This document shows, one piece after another, positions 7,512 to 15,481 of a DNA stretch of 15,890 bases. The DNA is from an uncultured Lautropia sp. (GTDB lineage Bacteria > Pseudomonadota > Gammaproteobacteria > Burkholderiales > Burkholderiaceae_E), in NCBI GenBank assembly GCA_938046755.1, contig CALIXC010000207.1:1-15890 (forward strand). The letters run 5' to 3'. The position numbers and the translations under genes were made by a program. Numbering within the stretch: the stretch's first letter is position 1; every line of letters starts with the position of its first letter. The notes under the pieces are model-generated. The model did not search any database. It had not been told where the DNA came from and saw only the letters and a list, made by a program, of their open reading frames with translations.

Positions 7512-8990
7512 TCAGGCCGGTGGGTTGTCGGCCACCTCGGGCTGGCGGGCCAGGTCGACGATCTCGGGGTGCCCCTGGCCGCCCATCAGCGTGGGGGCCA
7601 GCGAACCGACGACCATGCCGGCGATGGCGCTGCCCAGTCCCACCAGCTGCGGCGGTACCAGGGCATCGGACATGAAGTGCTCGGCGTACTGCCAGGCCAC
7701 CACGCCACAGATCATCGACAGCAGCGCACCCTGGGGGGTGGCACGGCGCCAGAACATGCCGAAGACCAGTGGTGTGAAGGCGGCCACCAGCGTCACTTTG
7801 TAAGCGTCCTGAACCATCTGATACATGGATGATTCGCTCTGCAAGGCGAACAGCGTCACGCAGCAGGTGAAGCCGATCAGGATGATGCGCAGCAGCACCA
7901 GCATGCTGCGGTCGGACAGCTTGTGGCCCCACATCGGCTGGATGACGTTCTCGGTGAGGACGGCGGTGGGGGCCAGCAGTGTGCCGCTGGCTGTGGACAG
8001 GATGGCCGAGAGCAGTGCACCGAAGAACAGAACCTGGGCAAACAGCGGCGTGCGCTGCAGGATCAGCGTGGGCAGCACCTGCTGGAAATCGTTCTCGTTG
8101 GCCAGCATCTGCTTGACCATGCCCGGGTCGATGAGCAGGGCCGAGACGGCGATGAACATTGGGATGAAGGCCATCAGCAGGTAGAGCGAGCCGCCCAGCA
8201 GCGTGCCCTGCCGGGCGATCTTCTCGGTACGGGCCGAGGTGACGCGCTGGAACACGTCCTGTTGCGCTACGGAGCCCAGTGCCATGGTGACGAAGGCGGC
8301 GATGAAGCCCAGCCAGTCGTGCAGTGACGCGCTGGGGAAGAGCTTCAGCCGGTCGGAGGCCTGGGCGGTGGCCACCACCTTGTCGACGCCGCCTGCCATG
8401 CCAGCCAGCATCCAGGCGATGTAGATCAGCCCGGCCACGATGATCACGGTCTGGAAGAGGTCAGTGAAGGCCACTGACCACATGCCACCGAAAAGCGTGT
8501 AGACGCCCACGATGACTGCGCCCAGCACGATGCCCTGCTCCAGCGTGATGGCGTTGCCCGACACGGTGTGGATGACGATGCCTAGGGCCACCAGGTTGGC
8601 CGAACTCCAGCCCAGGTACGAGATGGAGATGGCAGCGGCTGAGGCCAGCTCGATGGTGCGGTTGTATCGCTTTTTGTAGAAGTCACCCACCGTCATCAGC
8701 TTCAGCCGGTAGTAGGGGGCGGCCAGGAAGATTGCCACGAAGATCAGGCAGAAGGCGGCCCCGAAGGGATCGCCCACCACGCCGCGCAGGCCTTCCTTCA
8801 GGAAGGTGGACGAGACGGCCAGGATCAGCTCGGCGCCGAACCAGGTGGCGAACACCGTGGCCGTGTTCATGTGAAGCGGCAGACTTCGGCCGGCGACCAG
8901 GTAGTCGGCCGAATTCTTGACACGCCGTGCGGCGTAGAACCCGATGCAGATCGTCACTGCGAAATAGCAGGCAACCAGGGTAACGAGCAT
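7512..8990 (-). CDS. Sodium:solute symporter family (SSS) permease
   Basis: This 492-residue inner-membrane protein has about 13 hydrophobic segments. It would couple inward sodium flow to uptake of a small solute. Family marks are the early ADYLVAGRSLP loop, the GGMWSVAFTDLFQ signature (residues 168-180), QDVFQRVTSARTEKIAR after TM7, and LSAILSTASGTLLAPT (328-342), the TM8 region whose Ser/Thr residues form the Na2 site. An AGGAGA ribosome site (8996-9001) lies five bases before the ATG. The C-terminal tail is short and soluble. No regulator or catabolic neighbour hints at the substrate; proline, pantothenate, urea, carboxylate and sugar carriers share this fold. It probably forms its own transcript, since ubiB ends 113 bases upstream with a hairpin between. 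Confidence 0.93.
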   Translation of the reverse strand: MLVTLVACYFAVTICIGFYAARRVKNSADYLVAGRSLPLHMNTATVFATWFGAELILAVSSTFLKEGLRGVVGDPFGAAFCLIFVAIFLAAPYYRLKLMTVGDFYKKRYNRTIELASAAAISISYLGWSSANLVALGIVIHTVSGNAITLEQGIVLGAVIVGVYTLFGGMWSVAFTDLFQTVIIVAGLIYIAWMLAGMAGGVDKVVATAQASDRLKLFPSASLHDWLGFIAAFVTMALGSVAQQDVFQRVTSARTEKIARQGTLLGGSLYLLMAFIPMFIAVSALLIDPGMVKQMLANENDFQQVLPTLILQRTPLFAQVLFFGALLSAILSTASGTLLAPTAVLTENVIQPMWGHKLSDRSMLVLLRIILIGFTCCVTLFALQSESSMYQMVQDAYKVTLVAAFTPLVFGMFWRRATPQGALLSMICGVVAWQYAEHFMSDALVPPQLVGLGSAIAGMVVGSLAPTLMGGQGHPEIVDLARQPEVADNPPA

Positions 8991-9067
8991 GGGGGTCTCC
9001 TGGAAAGCGGAGGAGGAACGAAATGGGCCTGGCAGGCCCGGCGGCGAAGGGTCAGGAGAATCTGGGA

Positions 9068-9098
9068 TGGCACCGCGCGCCGGCGGACGGCGGTGCCA
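9068..9098 (-). other. Stem-loop downstream of ubiB
   Basis: A perfect 8 bp stem pairs TGGCACCG (9068-9075) with CGGTGCCA (9091-9098), starting six bases after the ubiB stop. The loop is 15 bases and GC-rich. No U-tract follows on the minus strand. It may act as a rho-assisted or weak terminator, or stabilise the ttcA-ubiB mRNA 3' end. The rest of the 8991-9103 gap holds the symporter's ribosome site. Confidence 0.4.
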
Positions 9099-9103
9099 GG
9101 GGG

Positions 9104-10684
9104 CTAGTTGAGATGGCGCCAGATCTGCAGGGCCAGGATGATGGCCAGGAGCACGATGCCCACCTGCAGCCAGCGCAACGTTCTTCGCTGGTCACGGGCG
9201 ATGTGTTCCAGCAACCGTTTCTGGGCAGGGTCCATGGCCGGTTCGGCCTGGGTCTTGAGTGCGGCATGCAGCAGGCGTGGCAGCTCGGGCACCAGCTGTG
9301 CCCAGCGGGGGGCTTCCTGGCGGACCTTGTTGTCAAAGCCCTGCCAGCCCACCTGCTGCTTGATGAAGACTTCCAGGATGGGCTGCGCCGTGACCCACAG
9401 ATCCAGGTCGGGGTTGAGCTCGCGGCCCAGGCCCTCGATGTTGAGCAGCGTCTTCTGCAGCAGCACCAGCTGGGGCTGGATCTCGACGTTGAAGCGACGC
9501 GACGCCTGGAAGAGGCGCATCAGCACGATGCCCAGCGAGATCTCGCGCAGCGGCCGGTCGAACACCGGCTCGCAGCAGGCGCGCACGGCGCCTTCCAGCT
9601 CCTCGGCCCGCGTGTTGGGCGGCACCCAGCCGGATTCGATGTGCAGCTCGGCCACCCGGCGGTAATCGCGCTTGAAGAAGGCCAGGAAGTTCTGTGCCAG
9701 GTAGCGCTTGTCATGGTCGGAGAGTGTGCCGACGATGCCGAAGTCCAGCGCGATGTAGCGATTGAAATCGTCCGGCCCGATGCCCACCAGGATGTTGCCC
9801 GGGTGCATGTCGGCGTGGAAGAAGCCATCGCGGAAGACCTGCGTGAAGAAAATCTCCACGCCATCGCGCGAGAGCTTTTCCAGATCGATGCCGGCGGCGC
9901 GCATGCGGTCGAGCTGGCCGATGGGGATGCCGTCGACCCACTCCATCACCAGCACGTTGCGCCGGCAGTAGTCCCAGTACATCTGCGGGATGCGCAGCAG
10001 CGTGGAACCCTCGAAGTTGCGCTTGAGCTGATTGGCGTTGGCGGCCTCGCGCACCAGATCCAGTTCGTCGTGCAGGTAGTGATCGAATTCGTCGACCACC
10101 TCCATCGGGCGCAGCCGCCGGGCGTCGGCCGACAGGCGCATGGCCAGCGTGGCGCCGGTGCGCAGCAGGCTCAGATCGTCTTCGATCACGTCCAGCATGC
10201 CCGGGCGCAGCACCTTCACGGCTACCTGGATGCCGTCGTGCAGGCGGGCACGATGCACCTGGGCAATGGAGGCCGAGGCGATGGGCTCGCGGCCGAACTC
10301 GGCAAAGGCCTTGTCCAGAGGCATCTCCAGCCCGCGTTCGATCTCGGCCACGGCCAGATCGGCCGGGAAGGGCGGAACCCGGTCCTGCAGCAAGGCCAGT
10401 TCGTCCGCGATGTCGGGCGGCAGCAGGTCACGCCGGGTGGACAGCACCTGGCCGAATTTCACGAAGATCGGCCCTAGGCTCTCGAAGGCCATTCGCAGGC
10501 GCACCCCGCGTGGTTCGCGGATGGTGCCCATCCGCAGCCAGCGCGTCATGCGTAGCAGCCACGGTGAGCGCGAGCTGCTGGCCGCGCCGCTGACCACCAG
10601 TTCATCCAGGCCGAAGCGGCGGACCGTCCAGAGGATCCGGATCAGCCGACGTGTGCTGGAAAACCAGGAGATGGGTCCGTTCAC
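9104..10684 (-). CDS. ubiB: UbiB, ABC1/COQ8-type ubiquinone biosynthesis kinase-like ATPase
   Basis: UbiB is an atypical protein-kinase-like ATPase needed for aerobic ubiquinone synthesis at the inner membrane. The 526-residue product has the family's KxGQ motif (K76-Q79), the Ala-rich loop ASASIAQVH (136-144) that replaces the glycine loop, the conserved Lys157 (VAVKVLR), HADMHPGN (290-297) and DFG (314-316). A C-terminal hydrophobic helix, LQVGIVLLAIILALQIW (about 505-522), is the expected membrane anchor. The start is a GTG at 10684, one base after the ttcA stop, with GAGGA five bases upstream. This implies translational coupling with ttcA. Its usual partners ubiE and ubiJ are not in the window. 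Confidence 0.95.
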   Translation of the reverse strand: MNGPISWFSSTRRLIRILWTVRRFGLDELVVSGAASSSRSPWLLRMTRWLRMGTIREPRGVRLRMAFESLGPIFVKFGQVLSTRRDLLPPDIADELALLQDRVPPFPADLAVAEIERGLEMPLDKAFAEFGREPIASASIAQVHRARLHDGIQVAVKVLRPGMLDVIEDDLSLLRTGATLAMRLSADARRLRPMEVVDEFDHYLHDELDLVREAANANQLKRNFEGSTLLRIPQMYWDYCRRNVLVMEWVDGIPIGQLDRMRAAGIDLEKLSRDGVEIFFTQVFRDGFFHADMHPGNILVGIGPDDFNRYIALDFGIVGTLSDHDKRYLAQNFLAFFKRDYRRVAELHIESGWVPPNTRAEELEGAVRACCEPVFDRPLREISLGIVLMRLFQASRRFNVEIQPQLVLLQKTLLNIEGLGRELNPDLDLWVTAQPILEVFIKQQVGWQGFDNKVRQEAPRWAQLVPELPRLLHAALKTQAEPAMDPAQKRLLEHIARDQRRTLRWLQVGIVLLAIILALQIWRHLN

Positions 10685-10685
10685 C

Positions 10686-11879
10686 TCAATCCTCGGCGTC
10701 GTCGCCGGTACGCAGGGTGTTGAAGTCGTACAGGGTGCGGTCCATCAGGTGGGACGGCCGCACCCTGCCCAGGGAGGAAAAGATCGTCTCCAGGCGACCG
10801 GGGAAGCGCTTTTCCCAGGACTTGAGCAGCTCCTTGGTCTCGGCGCGCTTCAGGTTGGGCTGGCTTCCGCACAGGTTGCACGGGATGATCGGATACTGCT
10901 GGACCTCGGCCCAGCGGATGAGATCCTTCTCTTCCACATAGGCCAGAGGCCGGATGACCACATGGCGGCCGTCGTCCGAGACCAGCTTGGCCGGCATGGT
11001 CTTGAGCTGGCCGCCATAGAAGAGGTTCAGGAAGAACGTGGCCAGGATGTCGTCGCGGTGGTGGCCCAGCGCGATGCGCGTGGCCCCCAGCTCGGACGCC
11101 ACCCGGTACAGGATGCCGCGCCGCAGCCGCGAGCAGAGCGAGCACTTGGTCTTGCCATCGGGGATGACCCGCTGCACCGTGCTGTAGGTGTCTTCCGTCT
11201 CGATGTGATATTCGACGCCCAGCTTCTGCAAGTAGTTGGGCAGCACGTCGGCCGGAAAGCCCGGCTGACGCTGGTCGAGGTTCACCGCCACGATGGAGAA
11301 CGGCACCGGCGCGCGTTTCTGCAGCCCGAGCAGGATGTCCAGCATGGCGAAGCTGTCCTTGCCGCCCGACAGGCAGACCATCACTCGGTCGTTCGGGCCG
11401 ATCATGTCGTAGTCGGCAATGGCCTGGCCGGTCAGCCGGTACAGTCGCTTGGAGAGCTTGTTGTTCTCGTGGTCCTCGCGTCGGGTGTCGCGCAGGGCCG
11501 GGCGGGATGCGGCGGGCGGCACAGCGGGATGGCCTGCCGGGACTTGCGTCCGAGCGGCGGCAGGGGCTGAGCCGCCCGGGTTGGCCGACGGGGCGCCCGC
11601 GTCTGCATCACCGTGCAGCGTTTCCAGTCCACCCAGCCAGGCCGCCTGCTTTTCGTCCAGCGGGCTTTCCTGCGTGGGGAGCCTGCCCGTGCCAGGGCGA
11701 CGGATCTCGTCGATGCGGATGGTCTGGGTGATTGGCCGGTCTGCGTAGCTGGCGCTCTCGGCGGGCTGGGAATGACTGGCCTGCATGGCGTCGTGATTGT
11801 CGGCGATGGAAGGAAGGATGCGACCGGAAACGAAGGGCCGGACATCGCGTCCGCCCGGGCGTCCTGCTGTCCAGGACAT
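10686..11879 (-). CDS. ttcA: tRNA 2-thiocytidine(32) synthetase TtcA, with long N-terminal extension
   Basis: TtcA thiolates cytidine 32 of certain tRNAs using ATP and an iron-sulfur cluster. The core (about residues 140-397) is canonical: MVCLSGGKDS (PP-loop, 171-176), CSLC (246-249) and CNLC (334-337) cysteine pairs, ALGHHRDDIL (270-279) and FYGG. The E. coli protein is 311 residues; this frame is 397. The roughly 135 extra residues are rich in Ala, Pro, Gly and Arg and look disordered. No start has a good ribosome site: ATG 11879, ATG 11786 and GTG 11522 are all possible, and the last would give 278 residues. A candidate promoter near 11940 favours one of the longer forms. ubiB follows after one base. 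Confidence 0.92.
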   Translation of the reverse strand: MSWTAGRPGGRDVRPFVSGRILPSIADNHDAMQASHSQPAESASYADRPITQTIRIDEIRRPGTGRLPTQESPLDEKQAAWLGGLETLHGDADAGAPSANPGGSAPAAARTQVPAGHPAVPPAASRPALRDTRREDHENNKLSKRLYRLTGQAIADYDMIGPNDRVMVCLSGGKDSFAMLDILLGLQKRAPVPFSIVAVNLDQRQPGFPADVLPNYLQKLGVEYHIETEDTYSTVQRVIPDGKTKCSLCSRLRRGILYRVASELGATRIALGHHRDDILATFFLNLFYGGQLKTMPAKLVSDDGRHVVIRPLAYVEEKDLIRWAEVQQYPIIPCNLCGSQPNLKRAETKELLKSWEKRFPGRLETIFSSLGRVRPSHLMDRTLYDFNTLRTGDDAED

Positions 11880-11933
11880 CGGCTCGGGGAGGTCTGCGCA
11901 TGCAATGCCCGTCCAGACTTTGCCGAGGACGCA

Positions 11934-11963
11934 ATCATAGCGGCTTTAGGGGCCGAGTGACGG
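11934..11963 (-). promoter_or_regulatory. Candidate sigma70 promoter for ttcA-ubiB
   Basis: On the minus strand TATGAT (11934-11939) is a good -10. Eighteen bases upstream is CCGTCA (11958-11963), a weak -35 matching TTGACA at three of six positions. Transcription would start about 50 bases before the ATG at 11879. It sits in the 139-base gap between the SDR gene and ttcA, where a promoter is expected if the SDR gene is transcribed separately. Confidence 0.38.
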
Positions 11964-11980
11964 ATTTTGCGCTCCATGTG

Positions 11981-12015
11981 GCCCGCCTTTTACAAAAAAA
12001 GCACGTGGGGCGGGC
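11981..12015 (-). other. T-run inside a GC inverted repeat after the SDR gene
   Basis: A 7 bp repeat, GCCCGCC (11981-11987) with GGCGGGC (12009-12015), encloses a run of seven A on the + strand (T on the - strand), just past the SDR stop. The T-run is inside the loop rather than after a hairpin, so it is not a classical terminator. It may weaken read-through into ttcA. Low confidence in any function. Confidence 0.25.
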
Positions 12016-12018
12016 GTG

Positions 12019-12921
12019 TCAGCGACCCGTGAGGGGCGCTCTGTCCATCAGGCTGGCATCACGTGGCAGGCCCAGCAGGTGCTGGCCGCCATCGACCAGC
12101 AGCGTGGTGCCGGTGATCGAGCGGGTCTTCATGGCAAAGACCACGGTATCGGCAATGTCTTGGGCCGTGCTGGAGGCGCCCAGCGGCGACAGCGTGCGGT
12201 GCGCATGGGCAAACGTGGCCTCGTCCTGCAGGTAGCTGGGCAGCGTGAGGCCCGGCGCCACGCCCACCACGCGCATCCGGGGCGCTAGCGCCTGCGCCAG
12301 CATGGTGGTGGCAGTAGACAGGGCGGCCTTGGACAGCGTATAGGACAGGAAGTCCGGATTCAGGTTGAAGAGCTTCTGGTCCAGCAGATTGACGATGACC
12401 CCCTGAACCGGTGCCGCAGGCAGCTGACTGACCAGGGATTGCGCCAGCAGCAGCGGTGCCATCAGGTTGGGCACCAGATGCTGTTGCAGGCTCTTGGGCG
12501 TGAATGATCGGATGTCGTCGTATTCAAAGCGCGAGGCGCTGTTGACCAGCCCGGAGACGGGGCCCAGCGCATCCGCCAGGCGGGGCACCAGAGTCTGGCA
12601 CTGGCCGGCATCGTCCAGGTCGGCCTGGAGCACCACGGCCCGACGGTCCAGTGCCTGAATGTCTTGCACTGTCTGTTCTGCCTCGGCCACGGAATCGCGG
12701 CAATGCACGCCGATGTTCCAGCCATCCTGCGCCAGGGCCAGGGCAATGGCGCGGCCCAGCCGCTTGCCCGCCCCGGTGACGAGGGCGACGCGTGGCGCGG
12801 CCGCTGATCCCTGCGTGGCGGTGGCGCGTGTGTCGGCAGAGGCAACCATGTCGTCGACGGGAGACCCTGCAAAGGCAGAAGGGGTGGACGGAGCGTGTTC
12901 CATGGCGGGGCACTGTAGCAT
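12019..12921 (-). CDS. SDR oxidoreductase, pteridine reductase (PTR1/FolM-like)
   Basis: This is a probable NADPH-dependent reductase of dihydropterins in folate or tetrahydromonapterin metabolism. The cofactor motif TGAGKRLG (49-56) has the Lys-Arg pattern of pteridine reductases. NSAS (127-130) replaces NNAG. The catalytic Ser of ordinary SDRs is Asp181 (NLLDQ), followed by Tyr194 and Lys198 (YTLSK), the same Asp-Tyr-Lys triad and spacing reported for Leishmania PTR1. VAPGLTLP (221-228) and the TGTTLLVDGGQHL end (270-282) also match. The first 43 residues are a low-complexity extension. ATGs at residues 1, 7 and 25 lack ribosome sites, so the start is uncertain. The gene is divergent from the methyltransferase, with a 58-base gap. 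Confidence 0.82.
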   Translation of the reverse strand: MLQCPAMEHAPSTPSAFAGSPVDDMVASADTRATATQGSAAAPRVALVTGAGKRLGRAIALALAQDGWNIGVHCRDSVAEAEQTVQDIQALDRRAVVLQADLDDAGQCQTLVPRLADALGPVSGLVNSASRFEYDDIRSFTPKSLQQHLVPNLMAPLLLAQSLVSQLPAAPVQGVIVNLLDQKLFNLNPDFLSYTLSKAALSTATTMLAQALAPRMRVVGVAPGLTLPSYLQDEATFAHAHRTLSPLGASSTAQDIADTVVFAMKTRSITGTTLLVDGGQHLLGLPRDASLMDRAPLTGR

Positions 12922-12979
12922 GAGGGGTGCATGTTATCGGCCGGCGTTGCGCTTGGCCCCTTTCCTGGATGGTGCTTTC

Positions 12980-14200
12980 ATGTCCCTGTCTCATTCCCGC
13001 GTCGAGTCTGCTCTGCCCGTGCCCGACCGCGAGGCCCTGGCGGTCAGCCAGAAGCTGTCGATGCACATCGCGGCCGAGATTGCGCGCAACGGTGGCTGGC
13101 TGAGCTTTGCGCGCTACATGGAAATGGCGCTCTACGAGCCGGGTCTGGGCTATTACAGCAATCCCGGCCAGGTCTTCGGCGCGGCAGGCGACTTCGTGAC
13201 GGCGCCGGAGCTCACGCCGCTCTTCGGGGCCACCCTGGCTCGACAGGTTTCCCCGTGGCTGAAGGATCCGGCGTTGGCAGGCAGTGGCCAGGTGGTGCTG
13301 GAAGTGGGCGGAGGCAGCGGCATGCTGGCTGCACAGCTGCTCAATGCGCTGGACAACGTGGGGCACCATGAGGTGCGTTATCTGATTCTGGAGCTGTCGG
13401 CCGAACGCCGCGAGCACCAGCGTCAGACACTGAAGAGCCTGGCCCCGGGCCTGATGGACCGGGTGGGATGGCTGGATACCTTCCCCGAGCGCTTTGCGGG
13501 TGTGGTGGTGGCCAACGAGCTGCTGGATGCCATGCCGGTGCAGCTGTTCGAGTGGCAGGCCAACGCGGAGGCGGAGCTGCAGGAGATGGGCGTGACGTGG
13601 GTGGACGGCCAGTTTGCCTGGGCGCCGCGCCCGGCCGATGCGGCGCTGACGGAAACCGTGACCGCGCTGCGCAATCGGCTGGGGCCGGAAGGCGCGCAGT
13701 GGCACAGTCCCTACCGCTCGGAAATCTGCCCGGCGCAGCAAGCCTGGATGTGCACGCTGGCCGACTGCGTGACGGCCGGCGTGGTGATGCTGCTGGACTA
13801 TGGGTTTGCCGCACCCGAGTATTACCACCCGCAGCGGGATCAGGGCACGCTGATGTGCCACTACCGGCACCGCAGCCACGCCGATCCCTTCCTGTGGCCG
13901 GGGTTGAGCGACATCACGGCACATGTGGATTTCACGGCGCTGGCCCGGGCGGCCACGGCCGAGGGCTTCTCGCTGGTGGGCTACACCTCGATGGCAGCCT
14001 TCCTGCTGAATGCCGGCCTGCTGGATGAGCTGGCGGACCTGCCACGCGAGCCCGAGAGCTTCTGGTTCGCCCAGGCCCAGGCGGTACAGCAGCTGATTTC
14101 CGAGGCCGAGATGGGCGAACTCTTCAAGGTGATCGCCTTCGAGAAGAATCTGCGTGAAGCGGCCTCGGTGCTGGGCTTTGGCGGAGACCGGGCGGTGTGA
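12980..14200 (+). CDS. SAM-dependent methyltransferase, MidA/NDUFAF7 family
   Basis: The product is 406 residues from ATG 12980, which has GGATGG (12968-12973) six bases upstream. The frame is open further left, but that part mirrors the start of the SDR gene on the other strand. Family marks are GYYSNPGQVFG and GDFVTAPELTPLFG (70-83), the SAM motif LEVGGGSGMLA (107-117), NELLDAMPVQLF (179-190), and LLDYGFAAPEYYHPQRDQGT with the later HVDFTALA. The mitochondrial homologue NDUFAF7 dimethylates an arginine of the complex I subunit NDUFS2; the bacterial substrate is not established here. The gene ends six bases from the convergent queE stop, with no terminator between. Confidence 0.88.
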   Translation: MSLSHSRVESALPVPDREALAVSQKLSMHIAAEIARNGGWLSFARYMEMALYEPGLGYYSNPGQVFGAAGDFVTAPELTPLFGATLARQVSPWLKDPALAGSGQVVLEVGGGSGMLAAQLLNALDNVGHHEVRYLILELSAERREHQRQTLKSLAPGLMDRVGWLDTFPERFAGVVVANELLDAMPVQLFEWQANAEAELQEMGVTWVDGQFAWAPRPADAALTETVTALRNRLGPEGAQWHSPYRSEICPAQQAWMCTLADCVTAGVVMLLDYGFAAPEYYHPQRDQGTLMCHYRHRSHADPFLWPGLSDITAHVDFTALARAATAEGFSLVGYTSMAAFLLNAGLLDELADLPREPESFWFAQAQAVQQLISEAEMGELFKVIAFEKNLREAASVLGFGGDRAV

Positions 14201-14206
14201 GGACTG

Positions 14207-15062
14207 TCACTCGATGTTGGCCAGCTTGTGGGTCTGGATGCTGAGCTGCCACCGGGGGCGGCCGGGTCGCTGGTTGAGCTGCCCCAGCTGGGTGATGGTT
14301 TCCAGCATGTTCATCCGGCCATCCACGTCGCAGGGCGACAGATAGTAGCGGTCGGCCCGGATGCTGTCCTCGATCTGGGCACAGAAGGCGCGCACGTCGC
14401 CATCCACCACGATGCGCACCTCGTGCGCGAACTTGATGTGGCGCTTCTGGTAGGCCTGCTGATAGAGGCGCTTCGGGCTGGTGGCGATGTAGTCGATCTG
14501 CGGCGGCACCGGCTTCAGGCCGTTGGTCTCGATGGCCAGAAAATGACCCTCGGCCTTCAGGCTGTCCAGCAGCCGCTCGGTGAGGCTGGATGGTGGGTTC
14601 CCCGCCGGTGATGATGACGTTGCGGGCAGAGAATGTCCGAACCTTGGCCAGGATGTCCCCCAGCGTCATGGTGCCGAAGCGGTTGTAGTCGGTATCGCAC
14701 CACGGGCAGGCCAGATTGCATTTGCCGAAGCGGATGAAGACGCTGGGCATGCCGGTGTTGAAGCCCTCGCCCTGCAGTGTCTCGAAGATCTCGACGATGC
14801 GGTAGGGGGTTTCAAGGAGCGTTGCCGTTTCCGGTGTTGCCACCGGCACGCGCTTCGACGGGGAGCGCGGCGCATGGAACTGCCCGAGCATGGCGATGTG
14901 CCGTGTCGTGATCAGCTCGTCAGCGGGAATGACCTGTACGGATGTCAGCGGATGCAGCGGTGTGTGCGTCTGCCCGGTGCACGGGTGTGGATGCTCGATG
15001 GACTGCCTGCTGGAAATGTGATGTTCTGAAGCCGGGCGGTCGGTGGATGATTCGGCGTTCAT
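14207..15062 (-). pseudogene. queE: 7-carboxy-7-deazaguanine synthase, interrupted by a one-base frameshift
   Basis: QueE is the radical-SAM enzyme that contracts carboxytetrahydropterin to 7-carboxy-7-deazaguanine. From ATG 15062, which overlaps the queD stop as ATGA, residues 1-159 show VEIFETLQGEGFNTG, the cluster motif CNLACPWC (115-122, CX3CX2C) and ITGGEPTIQ. After the CAG at 14588-14586 the frame is lost. The conserved continuation LTERLLDSLKAEG, FLAIETNG and the remainder to TAA-free stop TGA 14207 lie one frame over, from CTC at 14584. Dropping one C (14585 or 14584) gives an intact 284-residue protein. Without correction the first frame runs on to 14124 with an unrelated tail. The first 80 or so residues are an unusual extension. 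This may be a sequencing error, a real mutation or recoding. Confidence 0.85.
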
Positions 15063-15481
15063 CCGCTGTACTCGCAATAGGATGTGGGGGTTTCCCACAG
15101 GCGGATGAGGCTGACCGGCAGGCCCTGGGCCTGAAGGACATGAAAGATATGGGCCGAAATGTTCTCGGCCGTGGTGCGCATGGGCAGGCCATGGACCTTG
15201 GAATCCAGTTCCTGCAGCAGCGTGGCGACCCGGCATTCGCGCGGACTGCCGGTGTCGTAGAGAAAGGCGTGGTCCATCGGGTCGACCACGTGGCGCTTCA
15301 CGATGTCCTTCAGGTCCGCATAGTCCATCACCATGCCGGCCTTGGCGCCGCTGGTGTGCAGCGGACCGCCCACCTCCACCTGCAGCCGGTACGTGTGTCC
15401 GTGCAGGTTCCTGCATTTGCCGTCGTGACCATCCAGCATGTGCGCGATGTCGAAGCTGAATTCCTTGGCGATCTTAAGCAT
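15059..15481 (-). CDS. queD: 6-carboxy-5,6,7,8-tetrahydropterin synthase
   Basis: QueD converts dihydroneopterin triphosphate to 6-carboxytetrahydropterin, the step before QueE. From ATG 15481 the product is 140 residues. AGGAG sits about seven bases upstream, whereas a longer frame adds nine Arg-rich residues without a site. Zinc ligands are His14, His27 and His29 (AHMLDGHDGKCRNLHGHTY), the catalytic Cys is Cys23, and the Asp70-His71 pair (DPMDHAF) is at the same positions as in E. coli. The start overlaps the end of queC by eight bases, and the stop overlaps the queE start (ATGA). The three genes are therefore tightly coupled. Confidence 0.96.
   Translation of the reverse strand: MLKIAKEFSFDIAHMLDGHDGKCRNLHGHTYRLQVEVGGPLHTSGAKAGMVMDYADLKDIVKRHVVDPMDHAFLYDTGSPRECRVATLLQELDSKVHGLPMRTTAENISAHIFHVLQAQGLPVSLIRLWETPTSYCEYSG

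Noticed and set aside
9023..10477. A 484-codon open frame on the + strand opposite ubiB
   Set aside because: It is a shadow of ubiB with the same His/Gln-rich pattern and no supporting signal.
11981..12015. Intrinsic terminator after the SDR gene
   Set aside because: The T-run lies inside the loop of the inverted repeat and no G-rich hairpin precedes it.
12659..12979. Upstream extension of the methyltransferase frame
   Set aside because: These codons are the antisense of the SDR N-terminal region. Family proteins start near the ATG at 12980.
12524..13924. A 466-codon open frame on the - strand spanning the divergent SDR and methyltransferase genes
   Set aside because: It crosses two well-supported genes and the gap between them; the composition is shadow-like.
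14124..14583. Tail of the queE first frame after the shift
   Set aside because: It has no similarity to QueE, which continues in the other frame, and it overlaps the methyltransferase gene.
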